DNA of 39,194 bases from Kiritimatiellia bacterium (GTDB taxonomy: Bacteria; Verrucomicrobiota; Kiritimatiellia; RFP12; UBA1067). Position 1 is the first letter of the stretch. Each line of letters starts with the position of its first letter. The position numbers and the translations under genes are program-made. The stretch is taken from assembly GCA_027858965.1 (NCBI GenBank), contig JAQIBS010000074.1:1-39194 (forward strand). The letters are read 5' to 3'. Shown here in pieces: positions 6,697 to 15,412 of the stretch. Below the pieces are notes generated by a model, which was given only the letters and a program-made list of their open reading frames with translations, searched no databases and was not told the origin of the DNA.

Positions 6697-7890
6697 ATGG
6701 TTGGAATATTAAAACATATACCACGCATAATGGTTATTCAGGAAACGAGCACGCAACCCGGGCGTGACAAGCTGAGAGGCATTTTTAGATATGTTCATCT
6801 GTATGGTCCCTGGCACGTGAATCTTGTTCAGGGTCGGATGGGAGAACTGCGGCCTGAAACAACTGCGGACTGGAATAAATATGACGGTATTATTGCCGGA
6901 CAGATGATGCTTGCCATGGCAACATCGCTGGCAACAATAAAAACTCCGGTGGTTTTGATGGACCCTCTGGATGAAGCGCTTGATTCGGATTCGCCGTTCT
7001 CTAAATTTTCCTGCACCCTCGATGATTCCAGGCAGGTCGGCGCTGCGGGTGCCGATTATCTGTTGGAGCGTGGACATAAAACCTTCGCCTATGTTGGTGA
7101 GCAACTAAATCGTAACTGGTCGGTTCTCAGAGGTCAAAGTTTTTGCCAGAGGATTAAAAAGGCGGGTTGTGAATGTCACACCTATTCCCCGATCACGGAT
7201 ATTAATAAGCCGGATGCCGACGAAAATTGTCTCATTGCATGGTTGAAGGCACTGCCTAAGCCGATTGCGGTAATGGCCGCTATGGATACCCGCGGTCATC
7301 AGATCATTGATCTATGCACGGATAGTGGTATCAGAGTGCCCGAGGATATCGCCGTTCTGGGAATAGATAACGATGAATTGATCTGCAATGGTTCAAGTCC
7401 ATCTTTGTCCAGTATTCGGCGAGATACGGATAACTGCGGTTTTGCAGCCGCTGAGATGCTGGATCAGTTAATAAAAAAGAAAACACGCAAGCGAAAAATC
7501 GTACGCTATGGAGCCTGCGAAGTTGTAACACGCGACTCCTCTCGGCGTGAGACCCATCCAGCCAATCCTGTGGCGGCGATGGCACGCGAGTTTATCCGAA
7601 TTAATATCGGTGAGGGAATCGGGGTCCCGGATATTGTCAAACACCTCAATGTTTCCAGACGTCTGGCAGAGATGCGCTTCAGGAGTGCGTACGGCCATTC
7701 TCTCCTGGATGAAATTCAGAGTGTGCGACTTGATCGGGTCGAGAAACTGCTTAAAGAGACCGATCTGCCGTTAACCGAGGTCTGCACTCGTTGCGGATAT
7801 CAGACCGATGTGCACCTGCGCCGCATCTTTAAAAAACATTTCGGTTGCTCCATGCGCGACTATCGCCAGGGGGCATGCGCTGAATTATGA
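6697..7890 (+). CDS. XylR-type regulator 1 (LacI-like sensor plus AraC HTH)
   Basis: A 397-residue cytoplasmic transcription factor. Residues about 10-280 form a periplasmic-binding-protein-like sugar sensor (PRIMVIQETSTQPGRDKLRG; DDSRQVGAAGADYLLERGH; RVPEDIAVLGIDNDELIC, the classic PEDIAVLGxDND of LacI/XylR proteins). Residues about 285-393 form an AraC-type double helix-turn-helix (VPDIVKHLNVSRRLAEMRF; LTEVCTRCGYQTDVHLRRIF). There is no N-terminal LacI HTH, so this is the XylR arrangement. Such proteins usually turn on sugar-use genes when a sugar binds. It sits just ahead of the sigma/FecR cluster and may govern it; a second family member is encoded at 21292-22464. The ligand is unknown. 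Confidence 0.88.
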   Translation: MVGILKHIPRIMVIQETSTQPGRDKLRGIFRYVHLYGPWHVNLVQGRMGELRPETTADWNKYDGIIAGQMMLAMATSLATIKTPVVLMDPLDEALDSDSPFSKFSCTLDDSRQVGAAGADYLLERGHKTFAYVGEQLNRNWSVLRGQSFCQRIKKAGCECHTYSPITDINKPDADENCLIAWLKALPKPIAVMAAMDTRGHQIIDLCTDSGIRVPEDIAVLGIDNDELICNGSSPSLSSIRRDTDNCGFAAAEMLDQLIKKKTRKRKIVRYGACEVVTRDSSRRETHPANPVAAMAREFIRINIGEGIGVPDIVKHLNVSRRLAEMRFRSAYGHSLLDEIQSVRLDRVEKLLKETDLPLTEVCTRCGYQTDVHLRRIFKKHFGCSMRDYRQGACAEL

Positions 7891-7968
7891 TCCAGCTTGA
7901 AATATTTGAGGCTATTGGTGCTGAAAGATTTTGATGAGTTGTGCCCATATTAAGTGTGAGCGTAGAAC

Positions 7969-8508
7969 ATGGTATCTGATAAAAATGACAAAAATGGGAT
8001 GAATCCTGCGATGTGCGAACTGGCAGAGGCTCAGTTTGCACTATTTTCCTATATTTGTATGATGACAGGTAATTCTCAGGATGCCCGCGATATTCTACAG
8101 GAGACCAATCTCAGGATATGCAGAGAAATCGAGCGTTATGATCCATCACGCCCATTTATGGCCTGGGCGCGTACAATTGCGTTTTTCGAAGTGAGAACCC
8201 ATCGTAAAAAAATGAGCAGGGAACGCTTGGTTTTTGATGATGATGTTTTTGAAATGATCTCAGCGGAGACAGAAAATAAATCGTTTGAGGTAACCCGCCG
8301 TTTAGCAGTATTGGACGGATGCATCCGTAAGTTGCCGGAGATGTTGCGTCAGGTGGTGAAATCTCGTTATTTGAATGGAGTACCCGTCAAAACAATTGCA
8401 GCGCAGCTCAAACGCTCCCCGAATGCGGTGTCGCTGTTGCTTATGCGTGCCCGGCAGGCACTGGCTGATTGCGTGTTGAAGGCTGTTGGAAAGGAGTTGT
8501 TCACATGA
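7969..8508 (+). CDS. ECF-type RNA polymerase sigma factor
   Basis: A 179-residue sigma-70 family protein. Region 2 spans about residues 22-85 (AQFALFSYICMMTGNSQDAR, DILQETNLRICREI, FMAWARTIAFFEVRTHRKK). Region 4 spans about 112-170 (IRKLPEMLRQVVKSRYLNG, VKTIAAQLKRSPNAVSLLLM). The pattern matches the sigma-70 subfamily typical of Planctomycetes and Verrucomicrobia. Its stop overlaps the start of the FecR-domain gene by four bases (ATGA), so the two are translated together and the FecR protein is probably its membrane partner. No strong ribosome site is visible before the ATG at 7969; an in-frame ATG at 7999 is an alternative. Confidence 0.88.
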   Translation: MVSDKNDKNGMNPAMCELAEAQFALFSYICMMTGNSQDARDILQETNLRICREIERYDPSRPFMAWARTIAFFEVRTHRKKMSRERLVFDDDVFEMISAETENKSFEVTRRLAVLDGCIRKLPEMLRQVVKSRYLNGVPVKTIAAQLKRSPNAVSLLLMRARQALADCVLKAVGKELFT

Positions 8509-10796
8509 ATCTTTCCCTTTTGAGTGACTTCGAGCGTTTGACTGCCGCCGTGCTGGACAGAACCGCCACACCTGTTGATATCCGGAGTTTTAATAAGCTT
8601 TTGCGTGACTATCCCGAGTTGGCGGATGTTTACTTTGAGCAGGCGCAGATGCATGCCCTGCTGGAATGCCGATGCGAAAAAGTTCAGGAGTGCGGAATTG
8701 CCCCGGTTCTGATTTCACGGGAGCCGGAAATAGAACATTTGCAAAGTGACATATTGGACAGTAGCAGTCGGCTGACAGTCGGGAGAGTCCATTCGCAAAG
8801 GTTTTCCTGGCGCTGGTGGAAGGCCGTAGCTGTGCTTGCATTGTTACTTTCCGGTCTGTTGCTGTGGTATGCCGGCCAGGATCGCACCGGAGATCCGGCT
8901 GTTTCCGGTTTGACGAGGGACGATCCGGACCATGAGACGTGGGTAAAGGTGGTGCAAGCCAAAGCTGACAAAGGGTTACAACTGCCGCAGGCGGTGCCGG
9001 GCAAGGCAAGTTTAAAGGAGGGAATGGCGCGGATACGCATGGCATCCGGAGTGGAGGTGGCAATGGTTGGACCTGTTTCTCTTGTCATTCAGGATGCGAT
9101 GCAGATCCGCTTGCTCGAAGGCCGGGTTGTGACATATGTTCCGCCCCGGGCAATAGGCTTCAGGGTGTATGCTCCCCAGCTGACCGTGTGTGATCTGGGC
9201 ACGGTTTTTGGTGTGACGGCATTGACGAACCGGACCGATGTTTTTGTTTTTGATGGACGAGTCAAGGTCATGGATGACACCGGAAAGGGGATCGGCTTAT
9301 GTGCCGCCGGTGAGGGAGTCAGGACTGAAACTGGAAAATGGCCGGTGAAGATTGGCAGGTATGAAGGCGAGGCTGAAAGGTTGTTTGCGGCAACAGGAGG
9401 AGATGCCGCCATTGATGATGGAATGAAGGCGTGTAATTTAATGGAGCGGATTATACAGGGAGGTTGGGACCGTTTCAATTTGCCTGTGTCTGAATCAAAT
9501 ATTTACAGTACGCAGATGGCTTCAGCACAATCCTTGCTTTCCGAAGAACAGAGTGTCTCGGATCTTTCGCCTGCTTCCAGCAACAGCGCTCCTGTTGTGA
9601 GTCATGTCAGGCTGGCTCAGCGTCCAGAAAGCCGGCTGGTTGATGTACTCTATGATTTAGCGGGCTCCTCTGCGATCATTACTCTAAACCTGGTCACTAA
9701 TGGAGCCGCATTGCCTGACAGTATGGTCACGGCATTGTCGGGTGATGTTTCCATGCTGGTGGAGCCAGGGACGGATCGACACATCCTGTGGCAGGCTGCA
9801 GCCGACTGGCCGGAACAGTTGTCAACTCAGATGCAGGCTTGTGTGACCGCCTGGTCTGTGACTCAACCCCCGCCTGTCTGGGTGGTTGACCTGACTCCAG
9901 GACCAGATGCTCTGCGCTATGAGACATACTATTACACCAGTGAGCAGGCGCTGCCGGCTGGAGGCTTAACCAATGATCTGTACCGGACCGATCGTCTTGT
10001 GATGCGTCGCGTTCCCGCATGTTCAGCTCTTCAAGGCTCGCCTGTTAACGAACTGGGGCGTGTCGAGGCGCGTGAGGATCAACATGCAGTAACCCTCACG
10101 CAACCTTTTTACATGGGTGTTTTTGAAATGACCCAGTGGCAGTGGGCGCAGGTCATGGGTACATTTCCCTCCTTTTTCACCAATTCGCTATATGCGGCAG
10201 CACGTCCGGTGGAACTGGTTTCTTATAATGATATCCGCGGCAATGTTGCAGGTGCCGGATGGCCCGGCAGCAGTGCGGTTGATGCGAACTCTTTTATGGG
10301 ACGGTTGCGATCCAGAACTGGATTTGGCGGGTTTGACCTGCCGACTGAAGCACAATGGGAGACCTCCTGCCGCTCTGGCGAGGAGACAGCGTTGAACAAT
10401 GGATTTAATCTGACCAATCGCATTTCTGATGCCTCACTTTCTCTGGTCGGCCGCTATGCATCCAATGGAGGACGGCTGGAAAATGGAACAGTGCCCCCTT
10501 CATCAAGCATAACGGAAAATGGATCAGCGAAAGTTGGAAGTTACCTGCCCAATGCCTGGGGTCTTTACGACATGCACGGAAATGTCTGGGAGTGGTGTCG
10601 TGACTGGTATAAAACCGGATTGGGTGATGATCCCGTTGTTGACCCGCAAGGGGCGGCTACCGGCACCTATCACGTTTTGCGAGGGGGCAGTTGGCTGGAT
10701 GAGGCGTGGATGAGTCGTTCGGCATGCCGTCTGGATAGATTGCCGGGGTATACCGCGAACAGTTTTGGTTTCCGTCTTGTAATTGAAGAACCGTAA
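8505..10796 (+). CDS. FecR-domain membrane protein fused to a SUMF1-like domain
   Basis: A 763-residue protein. Residues 1-65 are a cytosolic anti-sigma-like segment, 104-123 a single membrane helix (KAVAVLALLLSGLLLWYAG), and about 165-275 an external FecR domain (VEVAMVGPVSLVI, LLEGRVVTYVPP, DLGTVFGV, VFVFDGRVKV). Residues about 365-462 are a beta-sandwich module, and 490-763 a SUMF1/C-type-lectin-fold domain (YMGVFEMTQWQWAQVMG; GFDLPTEAQWE; LYDMHGNVWEWCRDWY; VLRGGSW). The part from 365 on is a paralog of the whole next protein. The cysteine pair of true formylglycine-generating enzymes is not seen after RGGSW, so a binding rather than catalytic role is likely. The ATG at 8505, with AAGGAG at 8491-8496, overlaps the sigma stop. 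The protein probably senses an outside signal and controls the sigma factor; that is inference. Confidence 0.85.
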   Translation: MNLSLLSDFERLTAAVLDRTATPVDIRSFNKLLRDYPELADVYFEQAQMHALLECRCEKVQECGIAPVLISREPEIEHLQSDILDSSSRLTVGRVHSQRFSWRWWKAVAVLALLLSGLLLWYAGQDRTGDPAVSGLTRDDPDHETWVKVVQAKADKGLQLPQAVPGKASLKEGMARIRMASGVEVAMVGPVSLVIQDAMQIRLLEGRVVTYVPPRAIGFRVYAPQLTVCDLGTVFGVTALTNRTDVFVFDGRVKVMDDTGKGIGLCAAGEGVRTETGKWPVKIGRYEGEAERLFAATGGDAAIDDGMKACNLMERIIQGGWDRFNLPVSESNIYSTQMASAQSLLSEEQSVSDLSPASSNSAPVVSHVRLAQRPESRLVDVLYDLAGSSAIITLNLVTNGAALPDSMVTALSGDVSMLVEPGTDRHILWQAAADWPEQLSTQMQACVTAWSVTQPPPVWVVDLTPGPDALRYETYYYTSEQALPAGGLTNDLYRTDRLVMRRVPACSALQGSPVNELGRVEAREDQHAVTLTQPFYMGVFEMTQWQWAQVMGTFPSFFTNSLYAAARPVELVSYNDIRGNVAGAGWPGSSAVDANSFMGRLRSRTGFGGFDLPTEAQWETSCRSGEETALNNGFNLTNRISDASLSLVGRYASNGGRLENGTVPPSSSITENGSAKVGSYLPNAWGLYDMHGNVWEWCRDWYKTGLGDDPVVDPQGAATGTYHVLRGGSWLDEAWMSRSACRLDRLPGYTANSFGFRLVIEEP

Positions 10797-10815
10797 TGGC
10801 CGGGACACGAAGTTT

Positions 10816-12108
10816 ATGAAATTATTGAAAAAACAGTATCTCCTGATTTTAATAAGTGTGGTCCTCATCCGGGGAGCGACAGCCCAGCCCGTTGTGTCCA
10901 ATGTCAAGCTGTCGCAACGAGCCGGTTCGCGTCTTGTTGACATCACCTATGATCTTTTGGAAGATGCTGCGATTATCACCGTTGGTATTGAGACAAATGG
11001 TGTGGCTCTTCCTGAAGAGGAGGTGACACGACTCTCAGGTGATATTTCAACATTGGTGCAGCCTGGACAGGGACATCGCATTGTCTGGGATGCCTGTACT
11101 GACTTGCCGGATATCCGGGCCGGTCGCGCCAGGGCACGGGTGACGGCCTGGTTTGAACATGCTCCGCCACTCTATATGGTTGTTGATCTGAGTGCTGGAT
11201 ATGAAGCAGATGTCAATGCCGTCCGTTACTATACAAGTGAGAAAGCCCTGCCTCATGGTGGGTTGACCAACGTGCTTTACCGGACCGACAGAGTGGTGTT
11301 GCGAAGGGTTTCAGCAGGGACTTTTGCTATGGGTTCCGTATTTAATGAGCCTGAGAGAGATGCCTTGAATGAGAAACGTCATAAAGTCACTCTCACCACC
11401 GATTTTTATCTGGGTGTTTTTGAAGTCACTCAGAAGCAGTGGTTTGCTGTAACGGGTAATTGGCCATCATATTTCATGAATACGGATTGGCGGGATACCC
11501 GCCCGGTAGAGAGTGTTTCATACACTATGATTCGCGGTGCCCAGGCCGGATCTGGATGGCCTACGAATAATGCGGTTGACAGCGACTCCTTTATGGGGAT
11601 GTTGCGGGCAAAAAGCGGATTATCTGGATTTGACCTCCCAACGGATGCCCAATGGGAATATGCCTGTCGGGCCGGTACTCAAAGCAGTTTGAATGATGGG
11701 ACAGACATTGCAAATCTGGAAGCTGATCCACATCTGGATCTGTTGGGACGTTACCGCTGCAACGGAGGTAAATTATGGATCGGCAATGCGTGGGTTGACC
11801 CGGAAAGCACATGCTCACCTTTGAATGGTACCGCATTGGTCGGACAATATGCGCCGAACGCATGGGGTTTTTATGATATGCATGGCAATGTATGGGAGTG
11901 GTGTCTGGATTGGTATAGCGACGACTTAGGCTGTGATGCTGTTGTTGATCCGATAGGACCTGCTATGTCGGCGGGGGGCACCCGGGTCTGGCGGAGTGCC
12001 GGATGGAGTCGGAACGCGGGAGATTGCCGTTCTGCGTTTCGTGGTACAGGAGTGCCCGCTCTTGTTAACAGCAGTACCGGTTTGCGGGTGGCACTTAATT
12101 TGAAGTAG
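10816..12108 (+). CDS. Secreted SUMF1-like (formylglycine-enzyme fold) protein
   Basis: A 430-residue exported protein with a signal peptide (MKLLKKQYLLILISVVLIRG, cleavage after ATA). An N-terminal beta-sandwich module (PVVSNVKLSQRAGSRLVDIT to the AWFEHAPP region) is followed by a SUMF1 domain (YLGVFEVTQKQWFAVTGNWP; FDLPTDAQWEYACRAG; FYDMHGNVWEWCLDWY; the end WSRNAGDCRSAFRG). It mirrors the last 400 residues of the FecR fusion upstream. Again the catalytic Cys pair of formylglycine-generating enzyme is incomplete, and no sulfatase gene lies near, so sulfatase activation is doubtful. Start at 10816 is chosen because the signal peptide begins there, 19 bases after the upstream stop. Confidence 0.85.
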   Translation: MKLLKKQYLLILISVVLIRGATAQPVVSNVKLSQRAGSRLVDITYDLLEDAAIITVGIETNGVALPEEEVTRLSGDISTLVQPGQGHRIVWDACTDLPDIRAGRARARVTAWFEHAPPLYMVVDLSAGYEADVNAVRYYTSEKALPHGGLTNVLYRTDRVVLRRVSAGTFAMGSVFNEPERDALNEKRHKVTLTTDFYLGVFEVTQKQWFAVTGNWPSYFMNTDWRDTRPVESVSYTMIRGAQAGSGWPTNNAVDSDSFMGMLRAKSGLSGFDLPTDAQWEYACRAGTQSSLNDGTDIANLEADPHLDLLGRYRCNGGKLWIGNAWVDPESTCSPLNGTALVGQYAPNAWGFYDMHGNVWEWCLDWYSDDLGCDAVVDPIGPAMSAGGTRVWRSAGWSRNAGDCRSAFRGTGVPALVNSSTGLRVALNLK

Positions 12109-12179
12109 TTGATGTTGGAGATGTGAAAATACTCACAAGGTTAATGGTTAATAATAAAACAGAAAAAGGAGATTAGATT

Positions 12180-15100
12180 ATGAAAGGAATGATGCAAAGC
12201 ACTCTTTTGAGTTGGATATTGCGAACAGCCGGACACGGTCGTTCTATATTGGTGGGCGTGGTTCTGCTTTTAGGGCTGGGCTTGCAGCTGCATGCGGAGA
12301 CTGTTGGACTGTGGAAAATGGATTATTCCGAGACAACCGGGTATAATTACCGGAGTCTGGTCAATCTTTCGCACGATCTGCTGCCCATATCAAGTGTTAC
12401 ATCCGGTACGGGTGCGGGCTGGGAACTGCCACCTAACCCCGATACCTCGTTTGTGCCGCTCGATTTATTGGAGAATGTCAACTCCCTCAGGCCCGGAAGC
12501 AACGCAGGTCTGCGGGCACCGAATTTTGGCCCGTATGTCGAAATCACCAGCAGCTTTACGCTTGAAGGATGGATTAAACGCACGCAGAATCCCACGGAGA
12601 GTTTCTGGCACTACATACTGGGCACCCGAAACGCCGGCGATGGATGGATATTTACGATCCGCATGCGTGATGGGTTGATCCGCTACGAACTGTACGGTGA
12701 AAACTGTGTAACGGACGGCTCGTTGTTTGATACGCCGATCAGCCCGGATGACACCAATGCCTGGCACCATTTAGCGTTAGTTTATGACCACGATGCCATC
12801 TCCGCCAACCGGGGTGTATGGGAGCTTTTCTTAGATTCGGAGTCGTATGGCACGGTGACAAACTACCAATCATGGAGTTCGCCGATCAATATTAACGGGA
12901 ATCTTTTCTTCAATGACCGTTTGAGTGCCGGCCACGGCAGACCTTGTGAGTACGACTATTGGCGGGTGAGTGACTGCGTCCTGACAACGAATGAATTTCT
13001 GAATGCACCTCAGCCTGAACCTCCATCGTCATCCAGTACATTGGCTTACTGGAAGCTGGGCATGAAGGAGAACGGATTTTTTGACAGCAAGAACTATGTC
13101 GGCGACAATTACGCAGTGCACGGGTATCAGGGTTCGACTTATACAACGGCGGCCGGTGATGGACGCCAGGCTTTTGATGAAGTGCCCAATACGACTGTTT
13201 CAATGAGCACCAACCATGGTTCGATTAATTGTCCGTCCTTTTCTACATACGGCTATCTCCTTGGCGGTGATCTTGGTCTGCGTCTGGAGGTTACTAACAG
13301 CTTTACAGTTGAAGGATGGTACTTGCGCGACGAGAATCCTTCGGTATTCCAGTATTTGTTTGGAACGCGTTTCTCCAATAACGGATGGCTGTTGCAATGC
13401 CGGAATATAGGTGGGAAACAAAACTACGTTTTCTATGCAGAAGACGAGTCGACCCCCAGCAAATATCTTGTTTTTGATAAGCCGTTTAATACTACGGACG
13501 ATGCGGAGAACATCGCTAAGTGGCAACATTTAGCACTGACTTATGATCACACACTTAGCAATGGGGTCTGGGAGTTTTTTCTGAATGGTGTTTCGCAGGG
13601 GACACTGACGAATGCACATGCGGTAACCGGGACGAGCCGGTCAACCGACTTTTACCTGGGTGGCCGCCCTGGGAATGCATACAACGCCAGGGGATCTTTT
13701 GATTGCTGGCGTGTCTGTTCAACGGTGTTGACACCCGCTCAGTTTCTGAATGCAACGGCCGCACCCGCTTCGGTCCCGGCTCAGGATGTTCTTGCATTCT
13801 GGCCGCTGGATAACGACGGGTTGATACTTGATGCTGTCAGTACAACGGGAGACTACTCTTTCCTTCCTGAACCTTCATCCACCTATCGGTTGCTGGCGAA
13901 TGCCGATCAGGCGGTGGCCATGATTCCCAATCCCGAACCCTATGACGGGTTCCGCGGCGACCCTGTAAACAATGCCGGCAGTCTGGCTTTTTATCAGCCC
14001 GGTACAACGAGTAATAATCGTGCTCACCTGCTTGTGAAGAATCTGGGGTATGCACTGGAGCTGGATACCAGTTTCACAATTGAAGCGTGGACCTATCGGA
14101 CCGGAAATCCATCGGGATGGTATCACGTCTTCAATACACGTCCGTTGGGGACTCCCGGCTGGCTGTTCAGCCTCAACAATTCAGATGGCAAGATCCGCTA
14201 CAATGTGTATGCCGGTGCAACAAGTGGTGGCGATTATGTGTCTGACGTCAAGTTTCCTGATTCGGATGAAGGCGCTGATCTCAATGTCTGGCGGCATGTG
14301 GCATTGACCTATAACGCCGAGCTTGCCAACGGGGTCTGGGAGGTGTTTGTTGACAGTGTCTCACGGGGAACGGTCACAAATGTGCGCTCTGTTGTTCAGC
14401 TGTCGAATTCACAGCACCTGCAGCTGGGCGGACGATCGACCTCTGCCAACTCATTTGAAGGATCAATGGACAGTGCGCGGGTCACGCGGGGTGTGTTGTC
14501 GACGAACGAATTTCTGAATGCGATGGGCAATCCTCCGCTTCAGCCTCCCGTTGCCGCGACTGCGGCTTACTGGAAACTCGACAGTGACGGCGTGACAAAG
14601 GATGTGTCAAGCCAGGTGGAGCCACGCTATTCCTTGACCTCCAGCGCCGAGCCGCCTCTGCCCAGCACTGAACTCTGCCGCAGCCGTATTCTGAATCCGG
14701 ATACAACCGGATCGTTTATAGGTGATCCGAAGACCAATCTTGGATCGGTTCAGGTGAACCGGGAGAACGATGCCAATCGTTACCTGACGGTCAAGAATCT
14801 GGGAAATAAAGTGGAGTTGTCGGCCCCGTTCACGGTTGAAGGATGGCTCAAGCGTACGTCCACCACAGGCGATGCGGTTCAGGTTGTGACGGGTACTCAG
14901 TTTGATACAGCGTACGGTTGGCTGTTAACTCTGGAGGAACGTGTTGCAGGTCCTGTGCTGCGGCTGCAGTGCAAGACGGATCTGCTGTATCCTCTGGTTG
15001 ACGCGGAATTTGATTGTGCCGGCGTACTGGATAATACCAACTGGCATCATATCGCCCTTGTCTATACTCCGTGGCAGGCAGATAAAGGCATGTGGGAGCT

Positions 15101-15311
15101 GTTTGCAGATGGAGTTCCGCTAGGACAGGTATACAATAGTCACTACGCTGTGCGTCCACATGGCAGTCACCGATTTCTGCTGGGCGGACGCGAGTCGGAC
15201 GCATCGTTCAATGGACTGCTGGATTGCTGGCGTGTTTCCTCCGGGGCACTGACTCCAGAAGGTTTTCTTTACTACGGCTATTTGCCAGGAACTGTGATTT
15301 TGGTTCGTTAA
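12180..15311 (+). CDS. Secreted protein with four LamG domains
   Basis: A 1043-residue surface or secreted protein. A signal peptide ends near residue 39 (VGVVLLLGLGLQLHA). Four laminin-G/concanavalin-A-like jelly-roll repeats follow at about 41-278, 287-525, 537-785 and 793-1035. Each repeats the pattern SFTxEGWxxR, YxxGTR, GWLxxxR, WxHLALxYxx, NGVWExFxDS, GTVTN, LGGR, DxWRV and TxxEFLNA. LamG domains bind glycans or proteins; the ligand is unknown. The last residues (YLPGTVILVR) form the G-T-hydrophobic tail shared with three other secreted proteins here. Ribosome site AAAAAGGAG precedes the ATG at 12180. It follows the sigma/FecR/SUMF1 genes on the same strand after 71 bases. Confidence 0.88.
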   Translation: MKGMMQSTLLSWILRTAGHGRSILVGVVLLLGLGLQLHAETVGLWKMDYSETTGYNYRSLVNLSHDLLPISSVTSGTGAGWELPPNPDTSFVPLDLLENVNSLRPGSNAGLRAPNFGPYVEITSSFTLEGWIKRTQNPTESFWHYILGTRNAGDGWIFTIRMRDGLIRYELYGENCVTDGSLFDTPISPDDTNAWHHLALVYDHDAISANRGVWELFLDSESYGTVTNYQSWSSPININGNLFFNDRLSAGHGRPCEYDYWRVSDCVLTTNEFLNAPQPEPPSSSSTLAYWKLGMKENGFFDSKNYVGDNYAVHGYQGSTYTTAAGDGRQAFDEVPNTTVSMSTNHGSINCPSFSTYGYLLGGDLGLRLEVTNSFTVEGWYLRDENPSVFQYLFGTRFSNNGWLLQCRNIGGKQNYVFYAEDESTPSKYLVFDKPFNTTDDAENIAKWQHLALTYDHTLSNGVWEFFLNGVSQGTLTNAHAVTGTSRSTDFYLGGRPGNAYNARGSFDCWRVCSTVLTPAQFLNATAAPASVPAQDVLAFWPLDNDGLILDAVSTTGDYSFLPEPSSTYRLLANADQAVAMIPNPEPYDGFRGDPVNNAGSLAFYQPGTTSNNRAHLLVKNLGYALELDTSFTIEAWTYRTGNPSGWYHVFNTRPLGTPGWLFSLNNSDGKIRYNVYAGATSGGDYVSDVKFPDSDEGADLNVWRHVALTYNAELANGVWEVFVDSVSRGTVTNVRSVVQLSNSQHLQLGGRSTSANSFEGSMDSARVTRGVLSTNEFLNAMGNPPLQPPVAATAAYWKLDSDGVTKDVSSQVEPRYSLTSSAEPPLPSTELCRSRILNPDTTGSFIGDPKTNLGSVQVNRENDANRYLTVKNLGNKVELSAPFTVEGWLKRTSTTGDAVQVVTGTQFDTAYGWLLTLEERVAGPVLRLQCKTDLLYPLVDAEFDCAGVLDNTNWHHIALVYTPWQADKGMWELFADGVPLGQVYNSHYAVRPHGSHRFLLGGRESDASFNGLLDCWRVSSGALTPEGFLYYGYLPGTVILVR

Positions 15312-15351
15312 GTACCATAGTTGAAAAAGTTGAGAGAATAGTTACGAATGT

Positions 15352-15392
15352 CGGATGTGCCGGCAGTTTTTGCCAGGCACATCCGCTTCTTT
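15352..15392 (+). terminator. Likely intrinsic terminator after the four-LamG gene
   Basis: CGGATGTGCC (15352-15361) pairs exactly with 15376-15385, and an inner GGCA/TGCC stem extends it with a one-base bulge and a GTTTT loop. A CTTCTTT tract follows. It would end or dampen transcription from the sigma/LamG genes before the propeller/symporter genes. Confidence 0.75.
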
Positions 15393-15412
15393 AAGTAAGG
15401 CAGACATACAGT

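Noticed and set aside
8505-12108. SUMF1/C-lectin-fold proteins as targets of a diversity-generating retroelement
   Set aside because: No reverse transcriptase, template repeat or adenine-biased variable region is seen in the window.
10816-12108. Formylglycine-generating enzyme activating a nearby sulfatase
   Set aside because: No sulfatase gene lies in the window and the catalytic cysteine pattern is incomplete.
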